A program made the translations under genes and the position numbers. Source: JAAYZQ01 sp034428935 (GTDB taxonomy: Bacteria; Chloroflexota; Anaerolineae; JAAYZQ01). Taken from it: a stretch of 35,228 nt of DNA. This document shows, piece after piece, positions 23,869 to 31,597 of the stretch. Position 1 is the first letter of the stretch. Every line of letters starts with the position of its first letter. The notes beneath the pieces were generated by a model. It made no database searches and was not told where the DNA came from. It saw only the letters and a program-made list of their open reading frames with translations. Location: assembly GCA_034428935.1 (NCBI GenBank), contig DAOUHB010000035.1, forward strand, positions 1 to 35,228, written 5' to 3'.

Positions 23869-25395
23869 CTATTCCAGCACCACCACCTGGATCCGAAAAG
23901 GAAGGCGGGGTACGTGGTCGAGCCACTCCCAGCGCTTGATCCAATCGGGCAGGATCTGTACCACGGGCGGCGCGTCGAGGGCAAAGGACTCGGACAGCAC
24001 CTGGCTGGCCTCGTCGGCCTTGAGCCCGGCCACCGCGGCGCGCACCTCGCCAGGGTCCAGCTCCACGATCAACGGTGCCGACGCCTTGACCTGGAGGACG
24101 ACCACCCGCCCCTCCATGGCCAGGGTCTCCTCGTCGACCTGGAAGGTGATCTCTTCCGACTGCAGCTCGTAGGTCGAGGGGATGCGTTCCTTCAGCGCCT
24201 CGTAAGCCAGCCCGTTGGCGTTGGCCCGATCGACGGCGGTTCCGCTGGCCAGGATGCGCATCTGCAAGCCCAGGACGTCGGCCTCGGCGTCGAGGAACTG
24301 ATCGTAGACCTCGGCCAGGATCTCCACCGACATGGACTCCGGAGGCATGAACTCTCCCTCGCCCAACTGCTGCTCGAGCTCGGCAAAGGCCCTCTGCTGG
24401 AGCTGCTGCAGGACCTGGGCCTTCAAGCGGTCCATGTCGGCCCGGGTGACGACGCCCACCTGTTTCACGCCGCCGCCCTGGGTGGCCTGCTCGTTGATGA
24501 CCCGTACCTTGCCCCTCAGCCCCGGGGTCTCGACCTCGGTGATGGTCGCCGCCGGCACGTTGCCCACCGGTCCGGGGGCCAGCGACTCAATCTGGGCGTC
24601 GGCCGTGGCTCCGACGGCGGCCGGCAGGGTAGCCGTCGTCACCGTGCGGAAACGGACGGTGGTGCCTGTGGCAGTGCGCACGATGGCGCCGGGTTCGATG
24701 GTCAGCGGCGCGGCTGCCTGGTTGATAAAGGTGACGCTCCCAATGGCGGGCGCGTCGGGCGAGTCCTTCTTGTTGACGGTGGCAATCTCGCCGTGTTCCT
24801 CGACCTCGGCTTCGAGCACCCGCGCCGGGATGATCAGGTTCGTGAGACTTGCCTTCTCGGCTTGCGGGTCGGCCCGCAGCTCCAGATCCACCTCCACCAC
24901 CTCGCGGAAGGGCACCAGCGTCACCTGGGCCTGGGGCACGACGAGGGCCGCCAGCACCAGGACCATGGCCAGGAGGAACAGGAAGAGCAGGATGCCGAGG
25001 ATGCGCCCTGCCCAGACAATGAGCCGGTCGCCGTAACCCTGGTCGCCGCGCCCGGCGCGCAGGCCTTCCACCCGGGCCGCTGCCGCACGCTGTGCCGCGC
25101 TGCGCCGGGGTGTTCCGCTGCGCCACTGGCTCCTGCGGCCGCGCCGCACCGAGGACATGACGGCCACGCCTTCCTCCCCGGCCAGGCGGCGCACGCGGCC
25201 GTCGCCGGTGACGAGGGCCACCTCCAGGGCGAGGTTGGCGGCATACCGCCTCAAGATGCGCAGGTTGATGGGCTCGTAGAACGTGTCCGAGCCCCGCGGG
25301 ACGACGAGGAGCACACGCCGGGCCTGCGCTCCTTCCAGCAGGTCCCGGATGGCGGGCATATCGTCTTCGATCTCGAGATAGATTACCTGTTGCAT
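23869..25395 (-). CDS. Baseplate-J-like membrane protein with N-terminal Rossmann-like domain
   Basis: The product is 508 residues. The N-terminal about 85 residues form an alpha/beta domain (MQQVIYLEIEDDMPAIRDLL, RRVLLVVPRGSDTFYEPINL, LALVTGDGRVRRLAG-like). A basic Ala/Arg linker follows, then one membrane helix at about 125-153 (LGILLFLFLLAMVLVLAALVV). About 350 beta-rich exported residues resemble Baseplate_J/gp47 (VTLVPFREVVEVDLELR, GNVPAATITEVETPGLRG). I chose ATG 25395 because the longer upstream reading is Arg/Pro-rich and the domain begins there. Proteins of this layout are common in Chloroflexota beside ruvX/mltG; there is no phage context here. Function is unknown, probably envelope-associated. 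Confidence 0.72.
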   Translation of the reverse strand: MQQVIYLEIEDDMPAIRDLLEGAQARRVLLVVPRGSDTFYEPINLRILRRYAANLALEVALVTGDGRVRRLAGEEGVAVMSSVRRGRRSQWRSGTPRRSAAQRAAAARVEGLRAGRGDQGYGDRLIVWAGRILGILLFLFLLAMVLVLAALVVPQAQVTLVPFREVVEVDLELRADPQAEKASLTNLIIPARVLEAEVEEHGEIATVNKKDSPDAPAIGSVTFINQAAAPLTIEPGAIVRTATGTTVRFRTVTTATLPAAVGATADAQIESLAPGPVGNVPAATITEVETPGLRGKVRVINEQATQGGGVKQVGVVTRADMDRLKAQVLQQLQQRAFAELEQQLGEGEFMPPESMSVEILAEVYDQFLDAEADVLGLQMRILASGTAVDRANANGLAYEALKERIPSTYELQSEEITFQVDEETLAMEGRVVVLQVKASAPLIVELDPGEVRAAVAGLKADEASQVLSESFALDAPPVVQILPDWIKRWEWLDHVPRLPFRIQVVVLE

Positions 25396-25408
25396 GGTAT
25401 CTGCTTCT

Positions 25409-26650
25409 TTATGGCTGGCACAGCGCAGCCAGGATGCGGGCCGGCCGCTCGGCGGGCTGGCTCTGCCGGGCCGTCCAGGCCGCCAGCGCCAGGGCAGCCA
25501 CGTCGCCCGGTTCTCGCCCCAGATCGGTGCGGTTGACGACGCCCGGCACGTCGGCCGGCCGGACGCAGCGCACCTCCGGATAGCGGACAAAGTGCAATCG
25601 CCGGCTCCACGCCAGGGCGCGCACCGAGTCTACCACTTCGGGCAGGGCCGTGCCGCCGCCCAGGACCAGGATCTGCTGTGGCAGCGGCTCGTCCTGGTTC
25701 ATCTGCTCCAGCGCCGCCTCTGTGGCTTGCAGCCACGACTGGATGGCCGGCAACAGCGCCTCCTGCACCTCCAGTCTCGCCTCGGCGGCCAGCTTGCCGC
25801 CCACGTAGGCGCGCTTGAGCTCCTCGGCCTTGTCCTCGGGCACGTGCCACTTGCGCATCAGCGCCTCGCTGAGCGATCCGCCGCCCAGGGGCAGGGCAGA
25901 GAGCGCCAGCGGCCGTCCGGCCCTCATCCAGGTGAGCTGCGTAGCGCCGCCCCCCACGTCAATGAGCAGGCCCTGGGGGTCGCGAAATCCGGCCGCCAGG
26001 GCCAGGGGCGCCGCGCCAACGGTCAGCTCGCTGAACTCGAGGTGGCGGGCCACCCACTTCCAGGTTTCGATGCTGGCCAGGAGAGCCAGGGCGGCAAAGA
26101 CCGTCGCCCCCAGCTCCTTGCAGCGAAATCCCACCGGATCGGTCACCCCCCGCCCGTCGACGGCCAGCGAAACGGGCATCGTGTCGACCAGGAGCCAGGG
26201 CTCGCCGGCCGGGTCCGTGCCCTGCAGGCGATGGACCGCCAGGCGCAAGGCCCGTTCCAGGAGGGCCTCCAGCTCCCGCTCGTCTACGGGCCGGTCGGGC
26301 TGTGACCGCCGTTGGGTGACGGGCCCCGCCCACCCCCTGATTTCGGACCCGGACAGGCCGACGATGACGCAGTCGGGCAGGATCAGGCGCCCGGCAAGGT
26401 CCTGGGCCATCTCTTCGGCCCTGCGCAAGACCGGCCCGCAGGCGTCGGCCCACCACTGGGCGTCCGGTTGGTCGGGGCTGGCCGTTTCGGCCCATCCCCA
26501 GACGGTGGCTCCCTCTTCGCCAGCCTCGGCGACGAGGAGTCGCAGCCGGCTGTGCCCCGGATCCACGACGCAGAACGAGGGGGGAGCGCTGCCCTTTCGC
26601 CCGTCCCTTGCCCTGGAAGATCGTCGTCCAGCGCCTCGACGCTGCCACAT
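25409..26650 (-). CDS. FtsA/PilM-like actin-fold ATPase
   Basis: The product is 413 residues. After a basic N-terminus of 25 residues come phosphate-1-like FCVVDPGHSRLRLLV, and ELEALLERALRLAVHRL in the position of an SHS2-type insert. Phosphate-2 is LLIDVGGGATQLTWM (228-242), with the FtsA-like LPLGGGSLSEALMRKWHV and AEELKRAY (275-282), and the adenosine loop ILVLGGGTALP. This layout fits FtsA/PilM-type actin homologues. The usual FtsA C-terminal amphipathic membrane helix is not obvious. It ends 13 bp before the baseplate-J-like gene, so it could be the cytoplasmic partner of that single-span protein, as PilM is for PilN. Pairing is inference. Confidence 0.72.
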   Translation of the reverse strand: MWQRRGAGRRSSRARDGRKGSAPPSFCVVDPGHSRLRLLVAEAGEEGATVWGWAETASPDQPDAQWWADACGPVLRRAEEMAQDLAGRLILPDCVIVGLSGSEIRGWAGPVTQRRSQPDRPVDERELEALLERALRLAVHRLQGTDPAGEPWLLVDTMPVSLAVDGRGVTDPVGFRCKELGATVFAALALLASIETWKWVARHLEFSELTVGAAPLALAAGFRDPQGLLIDVGGGATQLTWMRAGRPLALSALPLGGGSLSEALMRKWHVPEDKAEELKRAYVGGKLAAEARLEVQEALLPAIQSWLQATEAALEQMNQDEPLPQQILVLGGGTALPEVVDSVRALAWSRRLHFVRYPEVRCVRPADVPGVVNRTDLGREPGDVAALALAAWTARQSQPAERPARILAALCQP

Positions 26651-26674
26651 GCGATACCTGTCCTGTCCCTCCGC

Positions 26675-29425
26675 TCAGGCCGCCAGCAAGCCGGCCACGG
26701 CCGAGGGCACGCTCTCCAGCGCCTCGCCGAGGCGGTTGGGATCTCGCCCACCAGCCTGGGCCAGGGTCGGTCGCCCGCCACCGCCACCGCCGACGATGCG
26801 CGCCACTTGCTTGATCAGATCTCCGGCCTTGATCCCCCGGCCAACCAGGTCGTCCGTCACGGCTGCGACAAAGTTGGGCTTGCCCTCGATGACGGCCCCC
26901 AGGACGACCACCGCGGAACCGAGGCGGTTGCGCAGCCAGTCGGTCATCTCCCGCAGCGTCTCGCCGTCTGTGGCATCCACCCGGGCGGCGACCACCTGCA
27001 CGCCGTTTACCTCCTGCACCTGGTTCAGGATGGCCTCGAACTCCAGGCGGGCCAACTGCCGGCGCAGTTGGGCGATCTCTTTCTGGCGGTCGTGTAGCTC
27101 GCCCATCAGGCGCAGCACGGCGCGGTCCACCTCTTCGGGCGTGCTGCCCAGGTGGGTGGCCGCCGCGTCCAGAACGCCCAGCCGCTTCTGAACCAGTTGC
27201 TGAGCCGCCCGGCCGGTGACGGCCTCGATGCGCCGCACTCCGGCGCCAACGCTGCTCTCGGACACGATGCGGAACATGCCGATCTCGCCCGTCTGCATGA
27301 CGTGGGTCCCGCCGCACAGCTCCTGGCTGAAAGGCTCGTCGGGCATGCCGATCTTGATGACCCGCACGCGGTCGCCGTATTTCTCGCCAAATAGGGCCAT
27401 GGCTCCGCTAGCCACGGCCTCCTGATAGCCGGTGTGGTCGATCTCCAGGGGATAGTTGGCCAGGATGGCGTCGTTCACCGACTGCTCCACCTCGTCCAGT
27501 TCCTCCTGGGTCAGCATGGCCCCGTGGGTAAAGTCGAAGCGGAGCCGGTCGGGCGCCACGAGGGAGCCCGCCTGTTGCACGTGCTCGCCCAGGATGTAGC
27601 GCAGTTCGCTGTGGAGCAGGTGGGTGGCCGTGTGGTTGCGGGCGATGTCCATGCGCCGGCCGACGTCCACCAGGGCCCAGGCCGGGTCGTCCACCCGCAC
27701 TTTGCCGCGCACCACCTCGCCCACGTGGACGATGAGGCCGGGGACCGGCTCGCGCATGTCGGTGACCTCGACCTCCCAGCGCGGCTCTTCTTCTCCCTCC
27801 TCGTAGCGGGCCAGCACACCCGTGTCCGAGACCTGCCCGCCGCTCTCGAGGTAAAAGGGCGTCGCGGCCAGGACGATCTCGACCTGATCGCCCTCCGTGG
27901 CGCGGTTGGCCCGCTGCCCGTCGTGCAGGATGGCCAGCACCACGCTCTCCAGCTCCATGGCAGCCTCGTAGGCGCGCTCGACGCCATCGGGCCCCAGCCG
28001 CCCGGCCGTCTTGAGCTCTTCGACCAGTTGCACGTAGGTGCCCCGCTCGTCGGTGTCCGTGCTCACGAACTGCTGCGAGGCCCGGGCGCGGGCGCGTTGC
28101 TCCTCCAGGGCGGCGCGAAAGCCTGGCTCGTCCACCGCAAAGCCGTGCTCCGCGGCCACGTCGCGCGTCAGGTCCAGGGGAAAGCCGTAGGTGTCGTACA
28201 GGCGAAAGGCGTCGCTGCCGGGAATCGTCGTCTTTCCCTCGCGGCGCAGATCGCCCACCAGCGCATCCAGGAGCGAGAGTCCCGTGTCCAGCGTGCGCTG
28301 GAAGCGCTCCTCCTCCTGGCGGATGACGTTCAGGATGAAATCGCGGCGCCGCTTCAGCTCGTCATAATGATCGCCATAGCCGTCGATGATCACCTGGGCC
28401 ACATCACCCAGGAACGGCCCGGTAAAGCCGATCTTGCGTCCGAAGCGCGCTGCGCGGCGCAGGATCATGCGCAGCACATAATTGCGCCCCTCGTTGCCGG
28501 GGATGACGCCGTCGCCCACCAGGAAGGTGATGCTGCGGCCGTGGTCGGCGATGACGCGGTAGGGGATGCGGTTCTCCCGCACCTGCTCGTCGGTGTGCTC
28601 CAGCATCTCTTGCAGCCGGGAGAAGATGGGCAGGAAGAGGTCCGTCTCGTAGTTGGCCTTGACCTGCTGCGACATGGTCGCCACCCGCTCCAGGCCCATG
28701 CCGGTGTCGACGTGCTTGGACGGCAGCTCTTCCAGGTTTCCCTCCGCGTCGCGGTTGTACTGGATGAAGACCAGGTTCCAGAACTCCAGGTAGCGGGGGC
28801 AATCACCGTTGACGGCGCAGACGTGGCCGGGCTCGTCCTGGCGGTCGCAGTACTCGGGCCCGCGGTCGTAATGGATCTCGCTGCACGGGCCGCAGGGGCC
28901 GATGGGGCCCATGGCCCAGAAGTTGTCGGCGCGGCCAAAGTGCAGCACGTGGTCGCGGGCGATATCGGTCTCGTTCAGCCAATGACCTTTGGCTTCCTCG
29001 TCGGTGGGCAGGTCACCCTGGTCGTCCTCAAAGACGGTCGCCCACAGCCGGTCCTTGTCCATGCCCCACACGTTGGTGACCAGCTCCCACGCCCAGCGAA
29101 TAGCCTCTTTTTTGTAATAGTCTCCAAAGCTCCAGTTGCCGAGCATCTCGAAGAACGTGTGGTGGTAGGGGGAAGGTCCAACCGCATCCAGGTCGTTCAT
29201 ATGGCCCGAGACGCGCATGCACTTCTGGGCGTCGGCCACCCGCGGGTGGCGTGGCTCTTCCAGCCCCAGGAAAATGTTCTTGAATTGGTTCATCCCCGCG
29301 TTCGTCAACAGCAGGGTTGGATCGCCCACGGGAACCAGCGGCGCACTGGGCACGATCAAGTGATCCTTGCTGCGAAAAAAGTCCAGGAAGCTCTGGCGGA
29401 TCTCGGCGCCGGACATCCGTTTCAT
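26675..29425 (-). CDS. alaS: Alanyl-tRNA synthetase
   Basis: The product is 916 residues. It charges tRNA-Ala. The class II core starts MSGAEIRQSFLDFFRSKDH, with FKNIFLG, FFEMLGNWSFGDYYK and DTGMGLERVA. The editing domain has H598-TAT-H602 (NHTATHLLHSEL) and C704-GGT-H708, the zinc/editing ligands. The C-terminal oligomerisation domain ends with the Gly-rich GGGGGGRPTLAQAGG. Start ATG 29425 is set by GAGGAG five bases upstream and by the family N-terminus; the frame stays open about 380 bases further with no coding signal. The promoter is at 29501-29529. The gene leads the string that includes ruvX and mltG. Confidence 0.97.
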   Translation of the reverse strand: MKRMSGAEIRQSFLDFFRSKDHLIVPSAPLVPVGDPTLLLTNAGMNQFKNIFLGLEEPRHPRVADAQKCMRVSGHMNDLDAVGPSPYHHTFFEMLGNWSFGDYYKKEAIRWAWELVTNVWGMDKDRLWATVFEDDQGDLPTDEEAKGHWLNETDIARDHVLHFGRADNFWAMGPIGPCGPCSEIHYDRGPEYCDRQDEPGHVCAVNGDCPRYLEFWNLVFIQYNRDAEGNLEELPSKHVDTGMGLERVATMSQQVKANYETDLFLPIFSRLQEMLEHTDEQVRENRIPYRVIADHGRSITFLVGDGVIPGNEGRNYVLRMILRRAARFGRKIGFTGPFLGDVAQVIIDGYGDHYDELKRRRDFILNVIRQEEERFQRTLDTGLSLLDALVGDLRREGKTTIPGSDAFRLYDTYGFPLDLTRDVAAEHGFAVDEPGFRAALEEQRARARASQQFVSTDTDERGTYVQLVEELKTAGRLGPDGVERAYEAAMELESVVLAILHDGQRANRATEGDQVEIVLAATPFYLESGGQVSDTGVLARYEEGEEEPRWEVEVTDMREPVPGLIVHVGEVVRGKVRVDDPAWALVDVGRRMDIARNHTATHLLHSELRYILGEHVQQAGSLVAPDRLRFDFTHGAMLTQEELDEVEQSVNDAILANYPLEIDHTGYQEAVASGAMALFGEKYGDRVRVIKIGMPDEPFSQELCGGTHVMQTGEIGMFRIVSESSVGAGVRRIEAVTGRAAQQLVQKRLGVLDAAATHLGSTPEEVDRAVLRLMGELHDRQKEIAQLRRQLARLEFEAILNQVQEVNGVQVVAARVDATDGETLREMTDWLRNRLGSAVVVLGAVIEGKPNFVAAVTDDLVGRGIKAGDLIKQVARIVGGGGGGRPTLAQAGGRDPNRLGEALESVPSAVAGLLAA

Positions 29426-29461
29426 GATTGCTCCTCGTCGTTCCAACTTGACTTGGCTGTG

Positions 29462-29490
29462 TTGGCGGCTGCCTTGTGGGCAGCCGCCAA
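29462..29490 (-). promoter_or_regulatory. 12-bp stem-loop at the 5' end of the alaS mRNA
   Basis: TTGGCGGCTGCC and GGCAGCCGCCAA pair perfectly around a 5-base loop. With the start predicted near 29494 the hairpin covers about nucleotides +4 to +32 of the transcript. There is no T-box sequence and no U run after it, so it is more likely a 5' stabilising or protein-binding hairpin than a terminator. Confidence 0.6.
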
Positions 29491-29500
29491 TCAGCTTGCC

Positions 29501-29529
29501 ATTGTAGCGCAACTCGGTACAGATGTCAA
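29501..29529 (-). promoter_or_regulatory. Sigma-70-type promoter of alaS
   Basis: On the - strand a consensus TTGACA (29529-29524), a 17-base spacer and TACAAT (29506-29501). The alaS ATG follows about 70 bases after the expected start. Confidence 0.75.
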
Positions 29530-29652
29530 ACCAGGCGGCGGTGTCACCTTTGGCGCTTTGGGCTCCGGGGCAGATCTGCCGGGTTGCCCTTCGACCAGGC
29601 GCAGACACCGGCGGGATGCGTTCCCGGGACAAGGGGCGCACTCGCCTGCAAG

Positions 29653-29727
29653 GTTCCGGCCGCGCTGGTGCACGGTGCCGGCTGCGCTGGTGCAAGGTGC
29701 CGGCTGCGCTGGTGCAAGGTGCCGCCG
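29653..29727. repeat. 22-bp tandem repeats upstream of a promoter
   Basis: Units at 29653-29674, 29675-29696 and 29697-29718 (consensus GTGCCGGCTGCGCTGGTGCA plus AG), with a partial fourth from 29719. Units 2 and 3 are identical; unit 1 differs at three positions. The array ends five bases before the -35 box at 29732, the position expected for activator or repressor iterons. Two helical turns per unit would place all copies on one DNA face. Confidence 0.8.
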
Positions 29728-29731
29728 TCCA

Positions 29732-29760
29732 TTGACCCGGCAGGGTTCTTCGACTATAAT
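29732..29760 (+). promoter_or_regulatory. Strong sigma-70-type promoter for the YdjC-like operon
   Basis: TTGACC (29732-29737), a 17-base spacer and a perfect TATAAT (29755-29760). Transcription would start near 29767 and give a leader of about 230 bases that includes three hairpin-forming repeats. Confidence 0.75.
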
Positions 29761-29791
29761 GCGTCCATGGAGGATCGTCAGGGAGTGGGCG

Positions 29792-29955
29792 GCGAGTTCC
29801 ATGCAATCAAGGAGTCCCGGACTTGTCCGGGTGAGCCTGCTCCATGGAAAGAATTCGACCGGGCTTGGCAGCGAGTTCCATGCAGCCGAGGAGTCCCGGA
29901 CTTGTCCGGGTGAGCCTGCTCGATGGGGAAGTACCCCGGACAAGTCCGGGACTCC
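29792..29955. repeat. Two 51-bp direct repeats plus an inverted core (REP/BIME-like)
   Basis: Copies at 29792-29842 and 29871-29921 are identical except for about four bases after GAGTTCCATGCA. Each contains the self-complementary CCCGGACTTGTCCGGG (29816-29831, 29895-29910). A third core lies inverted at 29935-29955 (hairpin 29935-29950). Direct plus inverted palindromic units resemble REP/BIME or MITE-like intergenic repeats. They fall in the predicted 5' leader of the next gene. Confidence 0.8.
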
Positions 29956-29995
29956 TGAGCTGCGGATGGCATCCTGATACCTGGTGCCCGAACCT

Positions 29996-30862
29996 ATGGA
30001 CAAAAAGCTCATCGTAAACGCCGACGACTACGGGCGGGCCCCGGGCGTGTCCCGCGGGATCCTGGAGGCGCACCGCCGGGGGATCGTCACCAGCACGACG
30101 GTCATGATCAACCAGCCGGGCGTGGAGCCGCAGCTTGCCGACGCCCTGGCCTCTCCCGGGCTGGGGGTGGGCCTGCACCTCGTCTTTACCGCCGGGCAGC
30201 CGGTCCTCCCGCCCGGCGACGTCCCGGGCCTTGTGGACGGCCGCGGCCGCTTCCTGGAACAGCACAGCCTGTGGGCCCGCGCCCAGGAGATGCCCCTGGC
30301 CCAGCTCCGCGCCGAGCTCGAGGCCCAGGTGGAGCGCTTTCGCGCCCTGGCGGGGCGCCCGCCCGACCACCTGGACTGCCACCATTTTGTCCACCTCTAC
30401 CCGCCCTTCTTCCAGGTCTATGCCGACCTGGCCCACCGCCTGGGGCTGCCCTTGCGGGTGCCCTTTCCACTGGAAGCCGACTTTCGCCTGGCGGAGGGAG
30501 CGCTGCCCTACCTGGAGGGGTTTCCCCGAGACCGGGTGCGGGGCATGATCGTCACCAACACGGCCCTCCTCCGGGCCCGCGGCCTGGCCCATCCCGATGC
30601 CTTTATCAGCACCTTTTTCGGCGGGGCATCGCTGACGCTGGAGTACCTGTTGGCCATCGTCGACGGCCTCCCCCCCGGGATCAGCGAGCTGATGTGCCAC
30701 CCCGGCTACGACGACCTGGAGCTGGCGGGCAGCGGGTACCGCCGCGAGCGGGAGGTCGAGCTGCGGCTGCTCACCGACCCGCGGCTGCGCCGCCACCTGG
30801 AGGAGGCCGGCGTGGCGCTGGTCACCTACGGCGCCCTGAGGACCGGGCGGGCCGCGGTATGA
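29996..30862 (+). CDS. YdjC/ChbG-family carbohydrate deacetylase
   Basis: The product is 288 residues. The family removes N-acetyl groups from oligosaccharides or glycolipids (ChbG, HpnK). Metal ligands are visible: Asp10/Asp11 in LIVNADDYG, His61 in VGLHLVF and His129/130 in DHLDCHHFVHLY; ELMCHPGYDD lies near the C-terminus. The ATG at 29996 is chosen over the upstream GTG (29984) because the family begins MxKLIVNADD; no clear Shine-Dalgarno precedes either. The stop overlaps the next ATG (ATGA). The substrate cannot be read from sequence. Confidence 0.87.
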   Translation: MDKKLIVNADDYGRAPGVSRGILEAHRRGIVTSTTVMINQPGVEPQLADALASPGLGVGLHLVFTAGQPVLPPGDVPGLVDGRGRFLEQHSLWARAQEMPLAQLRAELEAQVERFRALAGRPPDHLDCHHFVHLYPPFFQVYADLAHRLGLPLRVPFPLEADFRLAEGALPYLEGFPRDRVRGMIVTNTALLRARGLAHPDAFISTFFGGASLTLEYLLAIVDGLPPGISELMCHPGYDDLELAGSGYRREREVELRLLTDPRLRRHLEEAGVALVTYGALRTGRAAV

Positions 30863-31509
30863 AGATTCTCTGGCGCCGGCTCATCGCCTTTGGCTTTCGC
30901 CTGCTGTACAACGAGCTGGCCTGGCTCTACGACCCGGTGAGCTGGCTCGCCTCGATGGGGCTGTGGCGGCGCTGGCAGCGCACCGCGCTAGAGTTCCTGC
31001 CGGCCCCGGGCGCCCGGGTGCTGGAGCTGGGCATTGGCCCGGGCCACCTGCTCGCCGAGCTGGCCGCCAGGGGCTACCGCGCCGCCGGCCTCGATCTGTC
31101 GCGGGCCATGGTGCGCCGGGCCGGCCGCCGGGTGCGGTGCCTCGGCCTGCCGGGCGCCGTCGTGTGCCGGGGGCGGGCGGGCGCCCTGCCCTTTGCTGCC
31201 GGCTCTTTTGACGCGGCCCTGGCGACCTTTCCCACCGCCTACATCGCCGATCCAGCCTCCCTGCACGGCCTGGCGTGGGTGCTGCGCCCCGGCGGGCGCC
31301 TCATCGTCGTCGAGGAGGCCGTGTTGAGCAGGCGGGGGCTCGTGTCCCGCCTGCTGGAGTGGCTGTATCGCATCACCGGCCAGCGGGGGCCGGGCGCCCC
31401 CGGCCTGGCAGCGCGCCTGGAGGCGGCCGGCTTTCGTGCCTGGTGCGAGACCCTGCCCGTGGAGGGCACGGCCGTGCGACTGGTCCTCGCCGAGACGCCG
31501 GGCGAATAG
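30859..31509 (+). CDS. Class I SAM-dependent methyltransferase
   Basis: The product is 216 residues. Motif I is VLELGIGPGHLLAEL (54-68), followed by AAGLDLSRAMVRRA (motif II region), ALPFAAGSFDAALATFP (post-I) and WVLRPGGRLIVVEE (motif III). It is a methyltransf_11/UbiE-like fold. The N-terminal FRLLYNELAWLYDPVSWL is an amphipathic helix that may contact membrane or a lipid substrate. It is translationally coupled to the deacetylase gene, so a shared glycolipid or polysaccharide substrate is plausible but unproven. Confidence 0.88.
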   Translation: MKILWRRLIAFGFRLLYNELAWLYDPVSWLASMGLWRRWQRTALEFLPAPGARVLELGIGPGHLLAELAARGYRAAGLDLSRAMVRRAGRRVRCLGLPGAVVCRGRAGALPFAAGSFDAALATFPTAYIADPASLHGLAWVLRPGGRLIVVEEAVLSRRGLVSRLLEWLYRITGQRGPGAPGLAARLEAAGFRAWCETLPVEGTAVRLVLAETPGE

Positions 31510-31537
31510 AACCCTTGTTCGCATTGTACCCTTCAAA

Positions 31538-31566
31538 TTGACGGAAACTGGGTTTCAGGGTATACT
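31538..31566 (+). promoter_or_regulatory. Sigma-70-type promoter of the nitrilase-like gene
   Basis: TTGACG (31538-31543), a 17-base spacer and TATACT (31561-31566), 32 bases before the ATG; AAGGAG at 31585-31590. Confidence 0.75.
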
Positions 31567-31597
31567 GGTTCATCGAGACCGTTCAAGGAGTGTCGAC

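Larger units (their letters stand above)
29530..29995. other. Repeat-rich divergent intergenic region
   Basis: This stretch of about 465 bases between the alaS promoter and the YdjC-like gene has no convincing gene on either strand. It contains 22-bp tandem repeats (29653-29727), a strong + promoter (29732-29760) and two 51-bp direct repeats with an inverted third core (29792-29955). A 48-codon + frame begins with ATG at 29767, at the predicted start point, and ends at 29913; I regard it as doubtful. Confidence 0.6.

Noticed and set aside
23869..25395. Prophage or contractile-tail island
   Set aside because: A baseplate-J-like domain alone is not phage evidence. The protein has a cytoplasmic domain plus membrane helix and sits between housekeeping genes, with no other tail, capsid or integrase gene.
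23380..25536. A 718-codon + strand open frame
   Set aside because: It is antisense to ruvX and the baseplate-J-like gene; composition (Gly/Arg/His/Leu-rich, no domain) is typical of a shadow frame.
29426..29530. T-box riboswitch in the alaS leader
   Set aside because: The predicted leader is only about 70 bases, with no T-box sequence (AGGGTGGNACCGCG) and no specifier or antiterminator structure.
29426..29806. N-terminal extension of the alaS reading frame
   Set aside because: The extension is Pro/Arg/Ser-rich, passes through the promoter and the 22-bp repeats, and homologous AlaRS proteins begin near MSGAEIRQSF; GAGGAG fits the ATG at 29425.
29653..29955. CRISPR array or attachment site
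   Set aside because: The 22-bp units abut without spacers; the 51-bp copies are only two plus an inverted core, and no integrase or cas gene is near.
27434..29977. An 847-codon + strand open frame
   Set aside because: It is antisense to alaS, which shows every class II and editing motif; the + product has no recognisable domain.
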